Assembly: GCF_900110205.1 (NCBI RefSeq) | Contig: NZ_FOCV01000008.1 | Location: forward strand, 124,001-188,000 | DNA from: Rhizobium tibeticum | GTDB lineage: Bacteria; Pseudomonadota; Alphaproteobacteria; Rhizobiales; Rhizobiaceae | Direction of reading: 5' to 3' | Length of the DNA stretch: 64,000 nt | Shown here: piece after piece, positions 28,535 through 36,944 of the stretch | Layout: every line of letters begins with the position of its first letter | Position numbering within the stretch: the stretch's first letter is position 1 | The notes under the pieces: model-generated | Databases searched by the model: none | What the model was told of the DNA's origin: nothing | What the model saw: only the letters and a program-made list of their open reading frames with translations | Made by a program: the position numbers and the translations under genes

Positions 28535-29290
28535 TCACTTCGTTCTAGCGGAGAGAATGTGCCGCGCCTTCTCAAGGTCGGCGGGAGTATCGACACCGAG
28601 CGGAACCGTGTCAACGATCTCGACATCGATGCGCATGCCGGCCTCCAGCGCACGCAGTTGCTCCAGCGACTCGCGCTTTTCCAGGACCGATGGTCCAAGC
28701 TTTACGAAACGCTCCAGGGCCGACCGGCGGTAAGCATAGAGGCCGACATGGTGGTAGAGTGGTCCATCACCGTAAGGTGCCGTCGCCCGGGTGAAGTAGA
28801 GAGCCTTCAGACGGCTTTCGGAGAGCGGTGAACCGACGACCTTGACGATATGCGGTGCAGTCTTGTCCGCCTCGTTATCGATCGCGATCGTTAGTGTTGC
28901 GATATCGACGCTCGGGTCCTCCAGAGGGCGCAGTGCGGCGCGAACCGTCTCCGGTTCAATCGTCGGCAGATCGCCCTGCACGTTGACGATAAACTTGGCC
29001 TGCTTTTCCGGATCCACCTTCCTGAGCGCTTCGTAGATGCGGTCCGAACCGGACTGATGATTCTTGCTCGTCATGACGACCTCGAAGCCCGCCTCGGCAA
29101 CGACATCAAAGACCCGCTGGTCATCGACGGCGACGACGACGCGGCCAATCTCGGCTTCCTTCGCCCGCAACGCCACCTGCACGATCATCGGCAGACCGCA
29201 AATATCGGCAAGCGGCTTACCCGGAAGACGGGTCGATGCCATGCGGGCCGGGATCAGCACGAGCACGTGATCTAAATTTGGACTGGTCAT
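28535..29290 (-). CDS. kdsB: 3-deoxy-manno-octulosonate cytidylyltransferase
   Basis: 251 residues. It activates Kdo with CTP to CMP-Kdo for the lipid A-Kdo core of LPS. The nucleotidyltransferase start is [20 protein letters not shown]; further motifs are [21 protein letters not shown] and [16 protein letters not shown]. First gene of a kdsB-pheA pair. Confidence 0.95.
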   Translation of the reverse strand: MTSPNLDHVLVLIPARMASTRLPGKPLADICGLPMIVQVALRAKEAEIGRVVVAVDDQRVFDVVAEAGFEVVMTSKNHQSGSDRIYEALRKVDPEKQAKFIVNVQGDLPTIEPETVRAALRPLEDPSVDIATLTIAIDNEADKTAPHIVKVVGSPLSESRLKALYFTRATAPYGDGPLYHHVGLYAYRRSALERFVKLGPSVLEKRESLEQLRALEAGMRIDVEIVDTVPLGVDTPADLEKARHILSARTK

Positions 29291-29444
29291 TGTTCGGGCC
29301 TTCTAATCCGGGCGGAAAGGTGTCAAAAAGTCTCACGCAGCAGCCCATTTAGACTGTTGCAACGAATAGCCAAAAGACATAGGTTCCGCGCGATTTCAAG
29401 ATGGTCCGGTTTTATGTCTGCCGGCTGCAAGGGGAGCATTGCAG

Positions 29445-30020
29445 ATGAATTCATACGTGAATACGGCTGTGGGGGCACTGCTCGGGACGGTTTTCGTTCT
29501 GATGTCCGTCTCCATCGCGTCGGAGGGAATCTTTCATTCGGAGAAGCCGGAGAAGGAAGGTTTCGCGATCGTAGCCGAAGAGGCACCCGCCTCTGGTGGC
29601 GGCGAGGCCGCACCGGCTGCAGCCGTTCCGATCGCGCAGCTGCTTTCGAAGGCAGACGCCAAGGCTGGCGAAGCTGTCTTCAAGAAGTGTCAGGCCTGTC
29701 ATGACGCGACCAAGGGGGGGCCGAACAAAGTTGGCCCGAACCTCTATAGTCTCGTCGATCGTCCGATCGGCACGCACGAGGGCTTTGCCTATTCGTCGGC
29801 CATGAAGGACTTCTCCAAGGGCGGCAGCGAGAAGTGGACCTTCGATCATCTGAACCACTTCCTGGCAGCGCCGAAGAAATATGTTGCCGGCACGGCGATG
29901 GGTTTTGCAGGTCTTCCGAAGGACACGGACCGCGCCAACGTCATCCTCTACCTTCACACCCTGGCCGAGTCGCCGGTTCCGCTTCCGGATCCGAACGCAC
30001 CGGATAGCGCGACGCAGTAA
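29445..30020 (+). CDS. cycM: Membrane-anchored cytochrome c (CycM type)
   Basis: 191 residues. One N-terminal membrane anchor ([17 protein letters not shown]) is followed by an Ala/Gly/Pro-rich linker. The c-type domain has the haem motif [17 protein letters not shown] and a methionine-ligand region near [11 protein letters not shown]. In rhizobia CycM carries electrons from the bc1 complex to aa3 oxidase on the periplasmic side. ATG 29445 follows GGGGAG by 8 bases. Confidence 0.93.
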   Translation: MNSYVNTAVGALLGTVFVLMSVSIASEGIFHSEKPEKEGFAIVAEEAPASGGGEAAPAAAVPIAQLLSKADAKAGEAVFKKCQACHDATKGGPNKVGPNLYSLVDRPIGTHEGFAYSSAMKDFSKGGSEKWTFDHLNHFLAAPKKYVAGTAMGFAGLPKDTDRANVILYLHTLAESPVPLPDPNAPDSATQ

Positions 30021-30046
30021 GCATGCTCTGTTGCTGAGAGAATCGA

Positions 30047-30071
30047 AGCCCGGCCTGCGCCGGGCTTTTTC
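30047..30071 (+). terminator. Rho-independent terminator of cycM
   Basis: 7-bp stem agcccgg (30047-30053) / ccgggct (30060-30066) followed by five Ts, 27 bp after the cycM stop. Confidence 0.8.
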
Positions 30072-30077
30072 TTTGCG

Positions 30078-31025
30078 CTAGACGCCAAGCAGCAAGGCCC
30101 AGAACGATACGGAGATGGCGCCGAGTGCCGTCGTTAGCGTGATCGTCGATGCCGCCAGGCTGTGGCCGACGCCGAAACGATTGGCGATCAGCCAGGCGTT
30201 GACGCCCGTCGGAACCGACGAAATCAGCACCAGGGCCGCCGTCCAGTCGCTGGCGAGCCCCACCAGATGGCTGGCCGTCCAGACGCAGGCCGGCAACAGC
30301 AGGAGCTTGAAGCCGGCGGTAACGCTTGCGATGCCAGCATTGCCGGATATCCCGTATTTCTCGAGCGCCATGCCGAGCGAGATCAACGCAACCGGTCCGG
30401 CGACTCCGGCAATCTGATCGACGATGGATTCCACCGGCCCGGGCATCGTGAGGCCGAGAAGATGCATGGCAGAGCCTCCGGCCAAGCCGATCACCAGCGG
30501 GTTTCGCACGAGGTTTTGGGCAATCTGGCGGACCAGTTTGGCGATGCTCCGCTCCTGCTTGCCCGAGATCTTGTGTTCGGCGCGCTCCATCATGATGGTA
30601 CCGATAATCATCATGACAGGAAGATGGACCGCGATCAGGATCGAGAGCGGCACGAGCCCCTTGTCGCCAACCGTTCGCTGCACGAGCGGCAAGCCGATGA
30701 AGATGGTGTTGGCGAAGGCTGACGACACGCCGGCGAGCACGCCGATGCGATCATCGCGCCCGAAGAAGCGCGTCGCGGCGAGATGGGCGGCGATCCAGGT
30801 CACTGCAACACCGGAGAAGTAGGCGATCCAGAGCCTGAACGGCGATGCCCCGTGAAACTCTGCCGCCGCGATCGTGCGGAACAACAAGAGCGGCACGGCG
30901 ATCTTGAAGACGAATTCGCTCAGCGCATCGCCGATCTCCGCCTTCATCACCCGCAGTTTCACGGTCAGCCAGCCGATAAGGATCATAATGAAGATGGGAA
31001 GGACGTCGAAGATGATGGCTGACAT
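30078..31025 (-). CDS. AEC (auxin efflux carrier)-family transporter
   Basis: 315 residues with about ten hydrophobic helices in two repeats: IFDVLPIFIMILIGWLTVKL at the start, NPLVIGLAGGSAMHLLG in the middle, and a C-terminal half with SVPTGVNAWLIANRFG, a typical AEC signature. Bacterial members move organic acids such as malate or malonate, so hormone transport should not be assumed. Converges on the cycM terminator. Confidence 0.9.
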   Translation of the reverse strand: MSAIIFDVLPIFIMILIGWLTVKLRVMKAEIGDALSEFVFKIAVPLLLFRTIAAAEFHGASPFRLWIAYFSGVAVTWIAAHLAATRFFGRDDRIGVLAGVSSAFANTIFIGLPLVQRTVGDKGLVPLSILIAVHLPVMMIIGTIMMERAEHKISGKQERSIAKLVRQIAQNLVRNPLVIGLAGGSAMHLLGLTMPGPVESIVDQIAGVAGPVALISLGMALEKYGISGNAGIASVTAGFKLLLLPACVWTASHLVGLASDWTAALVLISSVPTGVNAWLIANRFGVGHSLAASTITLTTALGAISVSFWALLLGV

Positions 31026-31540
31026 TCAGTACGGCTGCCTTGCGAGGGAATAAGCATGCGTAGCAGCAAATCGGCCGGGATGACAAACACGCGCGACACA
31101 AAAACAAAAAAAGCGGGCCTCGCCCGCTTTTCCGCATCCGGTCTTGCCGGATAGCCGGCTTGCGATGCTGCCAGTCCATCCGTGGTCAGCGTCGCTCCGG
31201 TATCGTCGAAGGGCATCATTCCCTTCTCTATTGACTGCGACCCGCAAGCCGCTCATGCCAATCTCGTTGACGTTGTCTATAGGAGAGGAAAATGACATGG
31301 GGATGACGTCAACGGATTTTTGCGAAGAGCCGAGGCAACCCGCAAGCGGCCGATTGTGGCGCATGTGGTTTCGAATCTTACCAGCGCCATCGGATTTGAG
31401 TCCGTGAAAATGCGGACTGGCGATTCGCGCTGTCAGCGCCCCGCGCCCCGCCCCGCCTCTGCCTTCAACGGCTCTTGTGTTCGCCGCCAAAATCATGCGA
31501 TGTCCCATGTCGGCTGGGGAGACCAAAATGGGGGTAAATT
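31026..31540. other. 515-bp spacer with a strong terminator; candidate small-RNA locus
   Basis: No convincing gene is seen on either strand; the open frames here are short and show no SD-start-family agreement. The main structure is the terminator hairpin at 31112-31128. On the minus strand, TATAGA (31276-31281) could act as a -10, giving a transcript of about 160 nt ending at that terminator. The right part is the leader of the cold-shock gene. Confidence 0.4.
31107..31130. terminator. Bidirectional intrinsic terminator upstream of the AEC gene
   Basis: 7-bp stem agcgggc (31112-31118) / gcccgct (31122-31128) with a 3-base loop. A-run on the left and Ts on the right make it functional mainly for minus-strand transcription (TTTTTTTGTTTTT after the stem). 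It sits 82 bp before the AEC start codon, so it ends something transcribed from upstream on the minus strand. Confidence 0.65.
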
Positions 31541-31750
31541 TTGCCAACAGGTAAAGTCAAGTGGTTCAACCTGGACAAGGGCTTTGGATTCATCGCGCCG
31601 GATGACGGAGGTACCGATATCTTTCTGCACATCACGGCCGCTCAACGAGGCGGAATCGACACCGTGAAGGAAGGCATGGATGTGGCGTTCGAAGTCGCAC
31701 AGGACCGACGAACCGGCAGAACCTCTGCCGACAATGTGCGCCCGGTTTGA
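31541..31750 (+). CDS. CspA-family cold-shock protein
   Basis: 69 residues, one OB-fold cold-shock domain with RNP-1 KGFGFIAPDDGG and RNP-2 DIFLHI. It probably binds single-stranded RNA/DNA as a chaperone. The only suitable start is TTG 31541, preceded by GGGGG at 6 bases; the nearby ATG at 31528 is in another frame. CSPs in this group usually start with ATG, so the TTG is unusual. The long sequence upstream may include a cold-responsive leader. Confidence 0.88.
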   Translation: MPTGKVKWFNLDKGFGFIAPDDGGTDIFLHITAAQRGGIDTVKEGMDVAFEVAQDRRTGRTSADNVRPV

Positions 31751-31801
31751 AATGATCCGTGCGGCCGAAAGGCCGCACTGACTTTGCCGCTCGGAGACAA
31801 T

Positions 31802-32341
31802 ATGAAGCGTAGCTTTGCTGTCTGGCTCTTCCTGCTTGCCGCCGCCGGGCCGTCGTTCGCCGATGACGCGAGCTCCAAGCTTGCGTTCTTCTACGACAGC
31901 TGCGTTTCCTCCGGCCCAGACTTCGAGCGCATGTCCGAGCGTGCGAAAACTGACGAATGGCCTTCGATGGCACAGGATCTGGCGCTGACCTTCACGCCGA
32001 TGGAAAACCCCGAAGCGCTGGAAGGGTGGATTGTCAGTGGCGGCGAAAGCGAAAGCTTTCAAGCACTGGTGGTCTCACGGGCGAATGTCGGAGGCAAGAT
32101 CGTCGAAGGCTGCACGGTGGCATTGGGCGACGTCGACGCAGCCGTCTTCGAAAAGGCATTGGTCGAGAAGGTGAACGCAGTCTCGGCAGGTGAAGAGCAA
32201 GGGCAGGATCGCGTCTACAAGCGATATACAGCCAGCATCAACGGGCGCAGCGAAGCGATCACCCTGGCGCTTCCGCTCTACGCAAAGGGTTCTGATCAGA
32301 TTATCGCCAGTGCCGTGGCAGAGCAGCAGATCGAACACTAG
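31802..32341 (+). CDS. Exported hypothetical protein
   Basis: 179 residues. Signal peptide MKRSFAVWLFLLAAAGPSFA, then a mature part with SSKLAFFYDSCVSSGP, a middle FTPMENPEALEGWIVSGGES and a second cysteine in IVEGCTVALGD; the two cysteines may pair in the periplasm. I do not recognise a named family with confidence. ATG 31802 follows CGGAGA by 4 bases. Confidence 0.7.
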   Translation: MKRSFAVWLFLLAAAGPSFADDASSKLAFFYDSCVSSGPDFERMSERAKTDEWPSMAQDLALTFTPMENPEALEGWIVSGGESESFQALVVSRANVGGKIVEGCTVALGDVDAAVFEKALVEKVNAVSAGEEQGQDRVYKRYTASINGRSEAITLALPLYAKGSDQIIASAVAEQQIEH

Positions 32342-32493
32342 GCGGGAAATGACACGCTCCGTCGGCTCGCGCTTTTTAGGCGCTATGAGATTTTAATGCC
32401 GGAAGCGCGGCGTCCGAATGGAATGCCTATCACCGTTCCATCCTCATGACGAGGCGCCACGAGCGCCGCGGAACCAAGGCACGGAGAACAGCA

Positions 32494-33180
32494 ATGTACT
32501 TCGAACTCAAGGATAAGACAGCTGACGTTCTCGCCAGGCTCCGGAGACGGGAGCAACTGCGCAATCTTCCGCTCGATCTAATCTCCTCGGAGGACGAGGC
32601 ATACGGCGTTCAGGCGATTGCCGAGGATTCGCTGGGCTTCGAGCGCAAGGCTATGCACTTGTCGGCAGTCGCGAACCTTCCAGGCGCATCTCGGTTTGAC
32701 CAAGCCGGTAGTTTACGAAATTCCAGCAGTCAGCCCTGATCATGGGAATAAAGCAATTCAGGCTGCCGCCGGCGCCATCGGTGCTCAATGCGAGTTTGTG
32801 TTTAGCATACTTGCGACCCTTCCCCCGACGCAGGCGAAGCGGTTGACCGGGCATCGGTGGCGAGCGCCTTGCTGGGCTGTCATCCCGCCATCGGCATCCT
32901 CGGCCGGCGCACAGGTCGGAGCTTTGTCGGGAACGATTGCGGCCATTGTCGACTTTGGGCTGCATGTCGCCACGCTCTGCGGACGCTGCGCAGACGCGAT
33001 TGATCTTGATTTCCTCGCAGATATCGAAGTGAACGTCTTCCTTTTCGGTGACACCGTGTTCGCCGGCTCGGCAACCTCGATTCCTGGACACCCTTTGGAG
33101 GCCGTCGTTTGGCTTGCCTCGTCAACATTTGACAGCCGATTTCGGACCGCTCGGTCAGGTTGATTGCATTTTTCAGCTGA
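32494..33180 (+). pseudogene. Degraded 2-keto-4-pentenoate hydratase-like gene (FAH/MhpD type)
   Basis: Pieces of one protein occur in three frames. From ATG 32494 (CGGAGA upstream): MYFELKDKTADVLARLRRRE. In the next frame: LGLTKPVVYEIPAVSPDHGN and IGAQCEFVFSILATLPPT, later VDFGLHVATLCGRCADAIDL and SIPGHPLEAVVWLAS. In the third frame near 33123-33177: LTADFGPLGQVDCIFQ. Frame changes occur near 32690, in the 32830-32930 stretch and near 33120, and a segment before LTADF is missing. These motifs match the hydratase family acting on aromatic meta-cleavage intermediates. No functional product is expected. Confidence 0.65.
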
Positions 33181-33208
33181 CCATCTCGCCAACCATCAGG
33201 ATCCATAG

Positions 33209-33319
33209 ATGCGTTCTCAAAGGGAGTCATTTGTCGTCGAGCTCAAGAAACCGCGGCGTCCTTTTTCAAGGTTGCCATCAAAAAGCGACGTTCCTTTGGA
33301 GAAGGCCAACCCGCGATGA
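33209..33319 (+). CDS. Possible very small protein or fragment (36 aa)
   Basis: ATG 33209 with AGGA seven bases upstream opens a 36-codon frame, SQRESFVVELKKPRRPFSR and onward, ending at TGA 33317-33319. The basic FVVE-K-RR start recalls short uncharacterised rhizobial proteins, usually longer, so this could be a truncated copy. Evidence is limited to the SD and this resemblance. Confidence 0.3.
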   Translation: MRSQRESFVVELKKPRRPFSRLPSKSDVPLEKANPR

Positions 33320-33373
33320 GAAGCGCGTCCGCAATTGCGCTGGGCGCACGACCAAACGACGAAAGGCAATAGG

Positions 33374-33613
33374 ATGGTGAGCAGGAACCTCCCCCATGAA
33401 TATTTCTTCCTCAACGGCTCCCGTTTTGACGGGCCGGTTATCGGCCATATCGATGGCAGACCGATCCCTGCTCGCGTGATCGACATTCGAGGCAGCCGCT
33501 ATCGTTTCGTCGGAGTTGCCCGCCGCGATCGACGTGGCAGGCTCGATGTGTCCGCCTTGCGCAAGAACGAGTGGCTTGTCGTACCTGACCTCATCTATGC
33601 GGCCGTTACCTGA
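33374..33613 (+). CDS. Small hypothetical protein (79 aa)
   Basis: 79 residues from ATG 33374 with GAAAGG upstream. The composition suggests a compact beta-rich fold: VIGHIDGRPIPARVIDIRG, then YRFVGVARRDRRGRLDVSAL. No signal peptide, membrane segment or known motif was seen. The protein is strongly basic. It follows a tract with a pseudogene and fragments, so this interval is a low-constraint patch. Confidence 0.5.
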   Translation: MVSRNLPHEYFFLNGSRFDGPVIGHIDGRPIPARVIDIRGSRYRFVGVARRDRRGRLDVSALRKNEWLVVPDLIYAAVT

Positions 33614-33766
33614 AGCACGGCTTGATGAACGCCTCGTGGCATTTGATCCGCAGCAGCGCACTTTGCGAAGGCATAGATAGGCTCAAACGGCATTTCCGCT
33701 TCCCATGCGGCGAAAATTCGCTAAGACCGATCACCGGCTATCACCAAAACCGGGACCTTCCCTTTC

Positions 33767-34759
33767 ATGACCAAATTCGATGTTCTGACTGTCGGCAATG
33801 CTATCGTCGATATCATCGCGCGTTGCGACGACCAGTTCCTCATTGACAATAAGATCACCAAGGCGGCGATGAACCTCATCGATGCTGAGCGCGCCGAACT
33901 TCTCTATGCACACATGGGGCCGGCGGTGGAAGCCTCCGGCGGCAGCGCCGGTAATACGGCAGCCGGTGTCGCGAGCTTCGGCGGCAAGGCCGCCTATTTC
34001 GGCAAGGTCGCCGAAGATCAGCTCGGCGAGATCTTCGCCCATGACATCCGCGCACAGGGCGTTCACTATCAGACGCAGCCGAAGGGTACGTTCCCGCCGA
34101 CCGCGCGCTCAATGATCTTCGTGACCGACGACGGCGAACGCTCGATGAACACTTATCTCGGCGCCTGCGTCGATCTCGGGCCTGAGGACGTCGAGGCCGA
34201 CGTGGTCGCCGCGTCCAAGGTCACCTATTTCGAGGGCTACCTCTGGGATCCGCCGCGCGCCAAGGAAGCGATCCGCGAATGCGCCCGTATCGCCCACGAG
34301 AACGGCCGCGAGATGTCGATGACACTCTCCGACAGCTTCTGCGTCGACCGCTACCGCGGCGAATTCCTCGATCTGATGCGCTCCGGCACTGTCGATATCG
34401 TCTTCGCCAATCGCCAGGAAGTGCTGGCGCTCTATGAAACCGACGACTTCGAGGCGGCGCTCAACAGCATTGCCAAGGACTGCAAGATCGCGGCCGTGAC
34501 GATGAGCGAGGACGGCGCCGTGATCCTGAAAGACACGGAACGCTTCTATGTCGATGCCATCAAGATCAGGGAACTGGTCGATACGACGGGCGCCGGCGAT
34601 CTGTTCGCATCCGGCTTCCTCTACGGATATACGCAGGGCCGGACATTGGAAGATTGCGGCAAGCTTGGCTGCCTCGCGGCCGGCATCGTGATCCAGCAAA
34701 TCGGCCCGCGGCCGATGAAGTCGCTTGCTGAAGCCGGCAAGCAGGCTGGGCTTATTTAA
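33767..34759 (+). CDS. PfkB-family carbohydrate/adenosine kinase
   Basis: 330 residues of the ribokinase superfamily. N-terminal motif GNAIVDIIARCDD; substrate-binding GGSAGNTAAGVASFGGKAAYFG; the catalytic/anion-hole motif DTTGAGDLFASGFLYG with the base Asp. In Rhizobiaceae this orthologue is usually annotated adenosine kinase, but a sugar kinase role cannot be excluded from sequence alone. The gene ends overlapping the converging SH3 gene by 8 bases. Confidence 0.88.
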   Translation: MTKFDVLTVGNAIVDIIARCDDQFLIDNKITKAAMNLIDAERAELLYAHMGPAVEASGGSAGNTAAGVASFGGKAAYFGKVAEDQLGEIFAHDIRAQGVHYQTQPKGTFPPTARSMIFVTDDGERSMNTYLGACVDLGPEDVEADVVAASKVTYFEGYLWDPPRAKEAIRECARIAHENGREMSMTLSDSFCVDRYRGEFLDLMRSGTVDIVFANRQEVLALYETDDFEAALNSIAKDCKIAAVTMSEDGAVILKDTERFYVDAIKIRELVDTTGAGDLFASGFLYGYTQGRTLEDCGKLGCLAAGIVIQQIGPRPMKSLAEAGKQAGLI

Positions 34760-35291
34760 AGGCCTCGCCAGGATACGCGCCCCAGATTTCCGACTGCGCC
34801 ACCCAGCCTTCGGCGCCGTCGCTCTTGGCGAAGCACCAATCGCCATTGCATTCACCGATGTTCATCATGACGCCGGGCTCCAGCTTGGCAATAACGCTTG
34901 CCGATGGCAGGGCATCACGGCGCATGTTGACATAGACGGACTTGCCCTTGCCCTTCATCCACGGGGCAGCGATCGCCGCGCGCGAGCCTGACAGCAACGA
35001 TTGGTTGACCCAGCCTTCGGTGCCGTCGGCATCGCGGATCTGGCGCCAGTTGTCGTATTCCTGGATGATCTCGACGGGCAGGCCGGCCTTCAGATACATC
35101 CAAGAGGCCGCATAGTCCGTGCCAGGGCCGATGCGCAGGTTGACGCGCTTGGACTTGAGCGTGACGAAACGCGGCAGCGGCAGGCCGCTCGGTCCCTTTG
35201 CCGCCTGCGCGGAGGCCATTTCGGCCGTTCCCGTCGAAAGCACGAAACCGATCGCAAGGGCGAGGCAAGATTTCAGGACTTTGCTATGCAT
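34752..35291 (-). CDS. Exported SH3-domain protein
   Basis: 179 residues with a signal peptide (LALAIGFVLSTGTAEMASA). Two bacterial SH3-type repeats follow: RVNLRIGPGTDYAASWMYLK to GWVNQSLLSG, and VYVNMRRDALPSASVIAKLE to GWVAQSEIWG. Such proteins bind cell-wall peptides in the periplasm. Divergent from the 2-hydroxyacid dehydrogenase gene across a 181-bp gap. Confidence 0.88.
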   Translation of the reverse strand: MHSKVLKSCLALAIGFVLSTGTAEMASAQAAKGPSGLPLPRFVTLKSKRVNLRIGPGTDYAASWMYLKAGLPVEIIQEYDNWRQIRDADGTEGWVNQSLLSGSRAAIAAPWMKGKGKSVYVNMRRDALPSASVIAKLEPGVMMNIGECNGDWCFAKSDGAEGWVAQSEIWGAYPGEAFK

Positions 35292-35472
35292 GGGACTTCC
35301 GTTTGCTCAGATGAGGGCAGGACTGCTGCCTGATTCCGGGAATTTGACATTCCTGCGCACGCTGGACGAGTTTTGTTTGTCTTCGCGTGCGGGTCTGGTA
35401 GAAATTGCCCGGAACGGGAAAATTATCCCGCGTCTTGGTTAAGGACCTCTGAACAAGTTAGCGCCGGCGCAC

Positions 35473-36474
35473 ATGACGACGAAGAAAAAACCGAAGGTCT
35501 ACATCACACGGAAGCTGCCCGACGCGGTCGAGACGCGCATGCGCGAACTCTTCGATGCGGAACTGAATATCGACGATGTGCCACGCTCCAAGGCCGAGCT
35601 GATTGCCGCCGTCAAAAGCGCCGACGTGTTGGTTCCGACGGTCACCGACCGGATCGACGCAGCCCTGATCGAGGAGGCCGGGCCACAGCTGAAGCTGATC
35701 GCCAGCTTCTCGAACGGCACCGACCATATCGACGTGGAGGCTGCGGCCCGCAAGGGCATCACAGTCACGAACACGCCGAATGTGCTGACCGAGGACACTG
35801 CTGACATGACCATGGCGCTGATCCTCGCCGTGCCGCGCCGGCTGGGCGAAGGTGCGCGCGTGCTGACCGATCAGCCAGGTGAATGGGCCGGATGGTCACC
35901 GACCTGGATGCTCGGGCGGCGCATCCATGGCAAACGCATCGGTATCGTCGGCATGGGCCGGATCGGCACCGCCGTCGCCCGCCGCGCCAAGGCCTTTGGC
36001 CTCTCGATCCACTACCACAACCGCAAGCGGGTGAACCCGGCGACCGAAGACGAACTAGAGGCGACCTATTGGGAGAGCCTCGACCAGATGCTCGCTCGTG
36101 TCGACATCGTTTCGGTCAACTGCCCGTCGACGCCGGCGACCTTCCATCTGCTTTCGGCCCGCCGTCTGGCGCTGCTGCAGCCGACCGCCTACCTCGTCAA
36201 CACTGCCCGCGGCGACGTGGTCGACGAGGCCGCGCTGATCAAGAGCCTGCGGGAGGGCAAGCTGGCGGGCGCTGGTCTCGACGTCTTCGAGAATGAGCCG
36301 GCGGTCAATCCGAAGCTCGTCAAGCTCGCAAACGAAGGTAAGGTCGTACTTCTGCCGCACATGAGTTCGGCGACGATCGAAGGCCGTATCGACATGGGCG
36401 ACAAGGTGATCATCAACATCCGCACCTTCATCGACGGACATCGCCCGCCGAACCGGGTGCTGCCCGGCCGCTAA
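35473..36474 (+). CDS. D-2-hydroxyacid dehydrogenase (glyoxylate/hydroxypyruvate reductase type)
   Basis: 333 residues. NAD-binding GIVGMGRIGTAVARRAKAFG; catalytic Arg in NTARGDVVDEAAL, Glu in DVFENEPAVNPKL and His in LLPHMSSATIEGR. GyaR-type enzymes reduce glyoxylate or hydroxypyruvate; formate or phosphonate dehydrogenase relatives are less likely given ENEP and PHMSS. Its 3' end overlaps the converging GNAT stop by four bases. Confidence 0.9.
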   Translation: MTTKKKPKVYITRKLPDAVETRMRELFDAELNIDDVPRSKAELIAAVKSADVLVPTVTDRIDAALIEEAGPQLKLIASFSNGTDHIDVEAAARKGITVTNTPNVLTEDTADMTMALILAVPRRLGEGARVLTDQPGEWAGWSPTWMLGRRIHGKRIGIVGMGRIGTAVARRAKAFGLSIHYHNRKRVNPATEDELEATYWESLDQMLARVDIVSVNCPSTPATFHLLSARRLALLQPTAYLVNTARGDVVDEAALIKSLREGKLAGAGLDVFENEPAVNPKLVKLANEGKVVLLPHMSSATIEGRIDMGDKVIINIRTFIDGHRPPNRVLPGR

Positions 36475-36944
36475 ACCGAGACCGGCTTACGCATCTCGAT
36501 CGACGTCGTGCGTGTGAAGCCCGGATGCGCGTTTTCGGCGGTCTTCTCAAATCCCCAGCGCACGAAGACGCGATGGTTTTCGACGAGCTCAATGCGCGTC
36601 TCGAGCCTCAGCGACGCTAGCGCGCGAGACCGCGCCACCTCTTCCGCAACCGCCAGGAGCCTGCGGCCGATCCCCCGGCCCTGAGCATCCGGGGAAATCG
36701 CCAGCTTGCCGATGTAAAGGCAATCATCCTCCGGCCGCAGGAAGACGCAGCCGCGCAGGACTTCGCCTTCCGTCGCCGCATAGACGATTTCTAAACGCGC
36801 CCTGTCGGCAAGGCTCGGGAGCGTCAGTTTCAGGGCCGAAGATGGTGGATCGATGCGATCGTTCATATAGGCGAAGGACGACAGGATCAGCGCCAGCAGC
36901 TCGTCCCACCGCTGAAAACCTTCATCGATGCGAACGATCTTCAT
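36471..36944 (-). CDS. GNAT-family N-acetyltransferase
   Basis: 157 residues. Acetyl-CoA-binding motif A is LAISPDAQGRGIGRRLLAVA; the C-terminus FVRWGFEKTAENAHPGFTRT is typical of the family. The start ATG overlaps the stop of the ThiF-like gene (ATGA), so it forms the tail of a recF - moeB-like - GNAT transcript. Substrate unknown. Confidence 0.88.
   Translation of the reverse strand: MKIVRIDEGFQRWDELLALILSSFAYMNDRIDPPSSALKLTLPSLADRARLEIVYAATEGEVLRGCVFLRPEDDCLYIGKLAISPDAQGRGIGRRLLAVAEEVARSRALASLRLETRIELVENHRVFVRWGFEKTAENAHPGFTRTTSIEMRKPVSV

Noticed and set aside
31368..31385. A tRNA-like gtttcgaatctta T-loop sequence
   Set aside because: No acceptor, D or anticodon arms can be formed around it, and the T-loop consensus is not matched.
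31026..31547. A 173-codon minus-strand frame in the AEC-csp spacer
   Set aside because: It crosses a perfect terminator hairpin, lacks a ribosome site and shows no recognisable motif.
34752..34759. Overlap of the PfkB kinase and SH3 genes as a possible error
   Set aside because: An 8-base tail-to-tail overlap of convergent genes is common in compact genomes, and both C-termini look complete.
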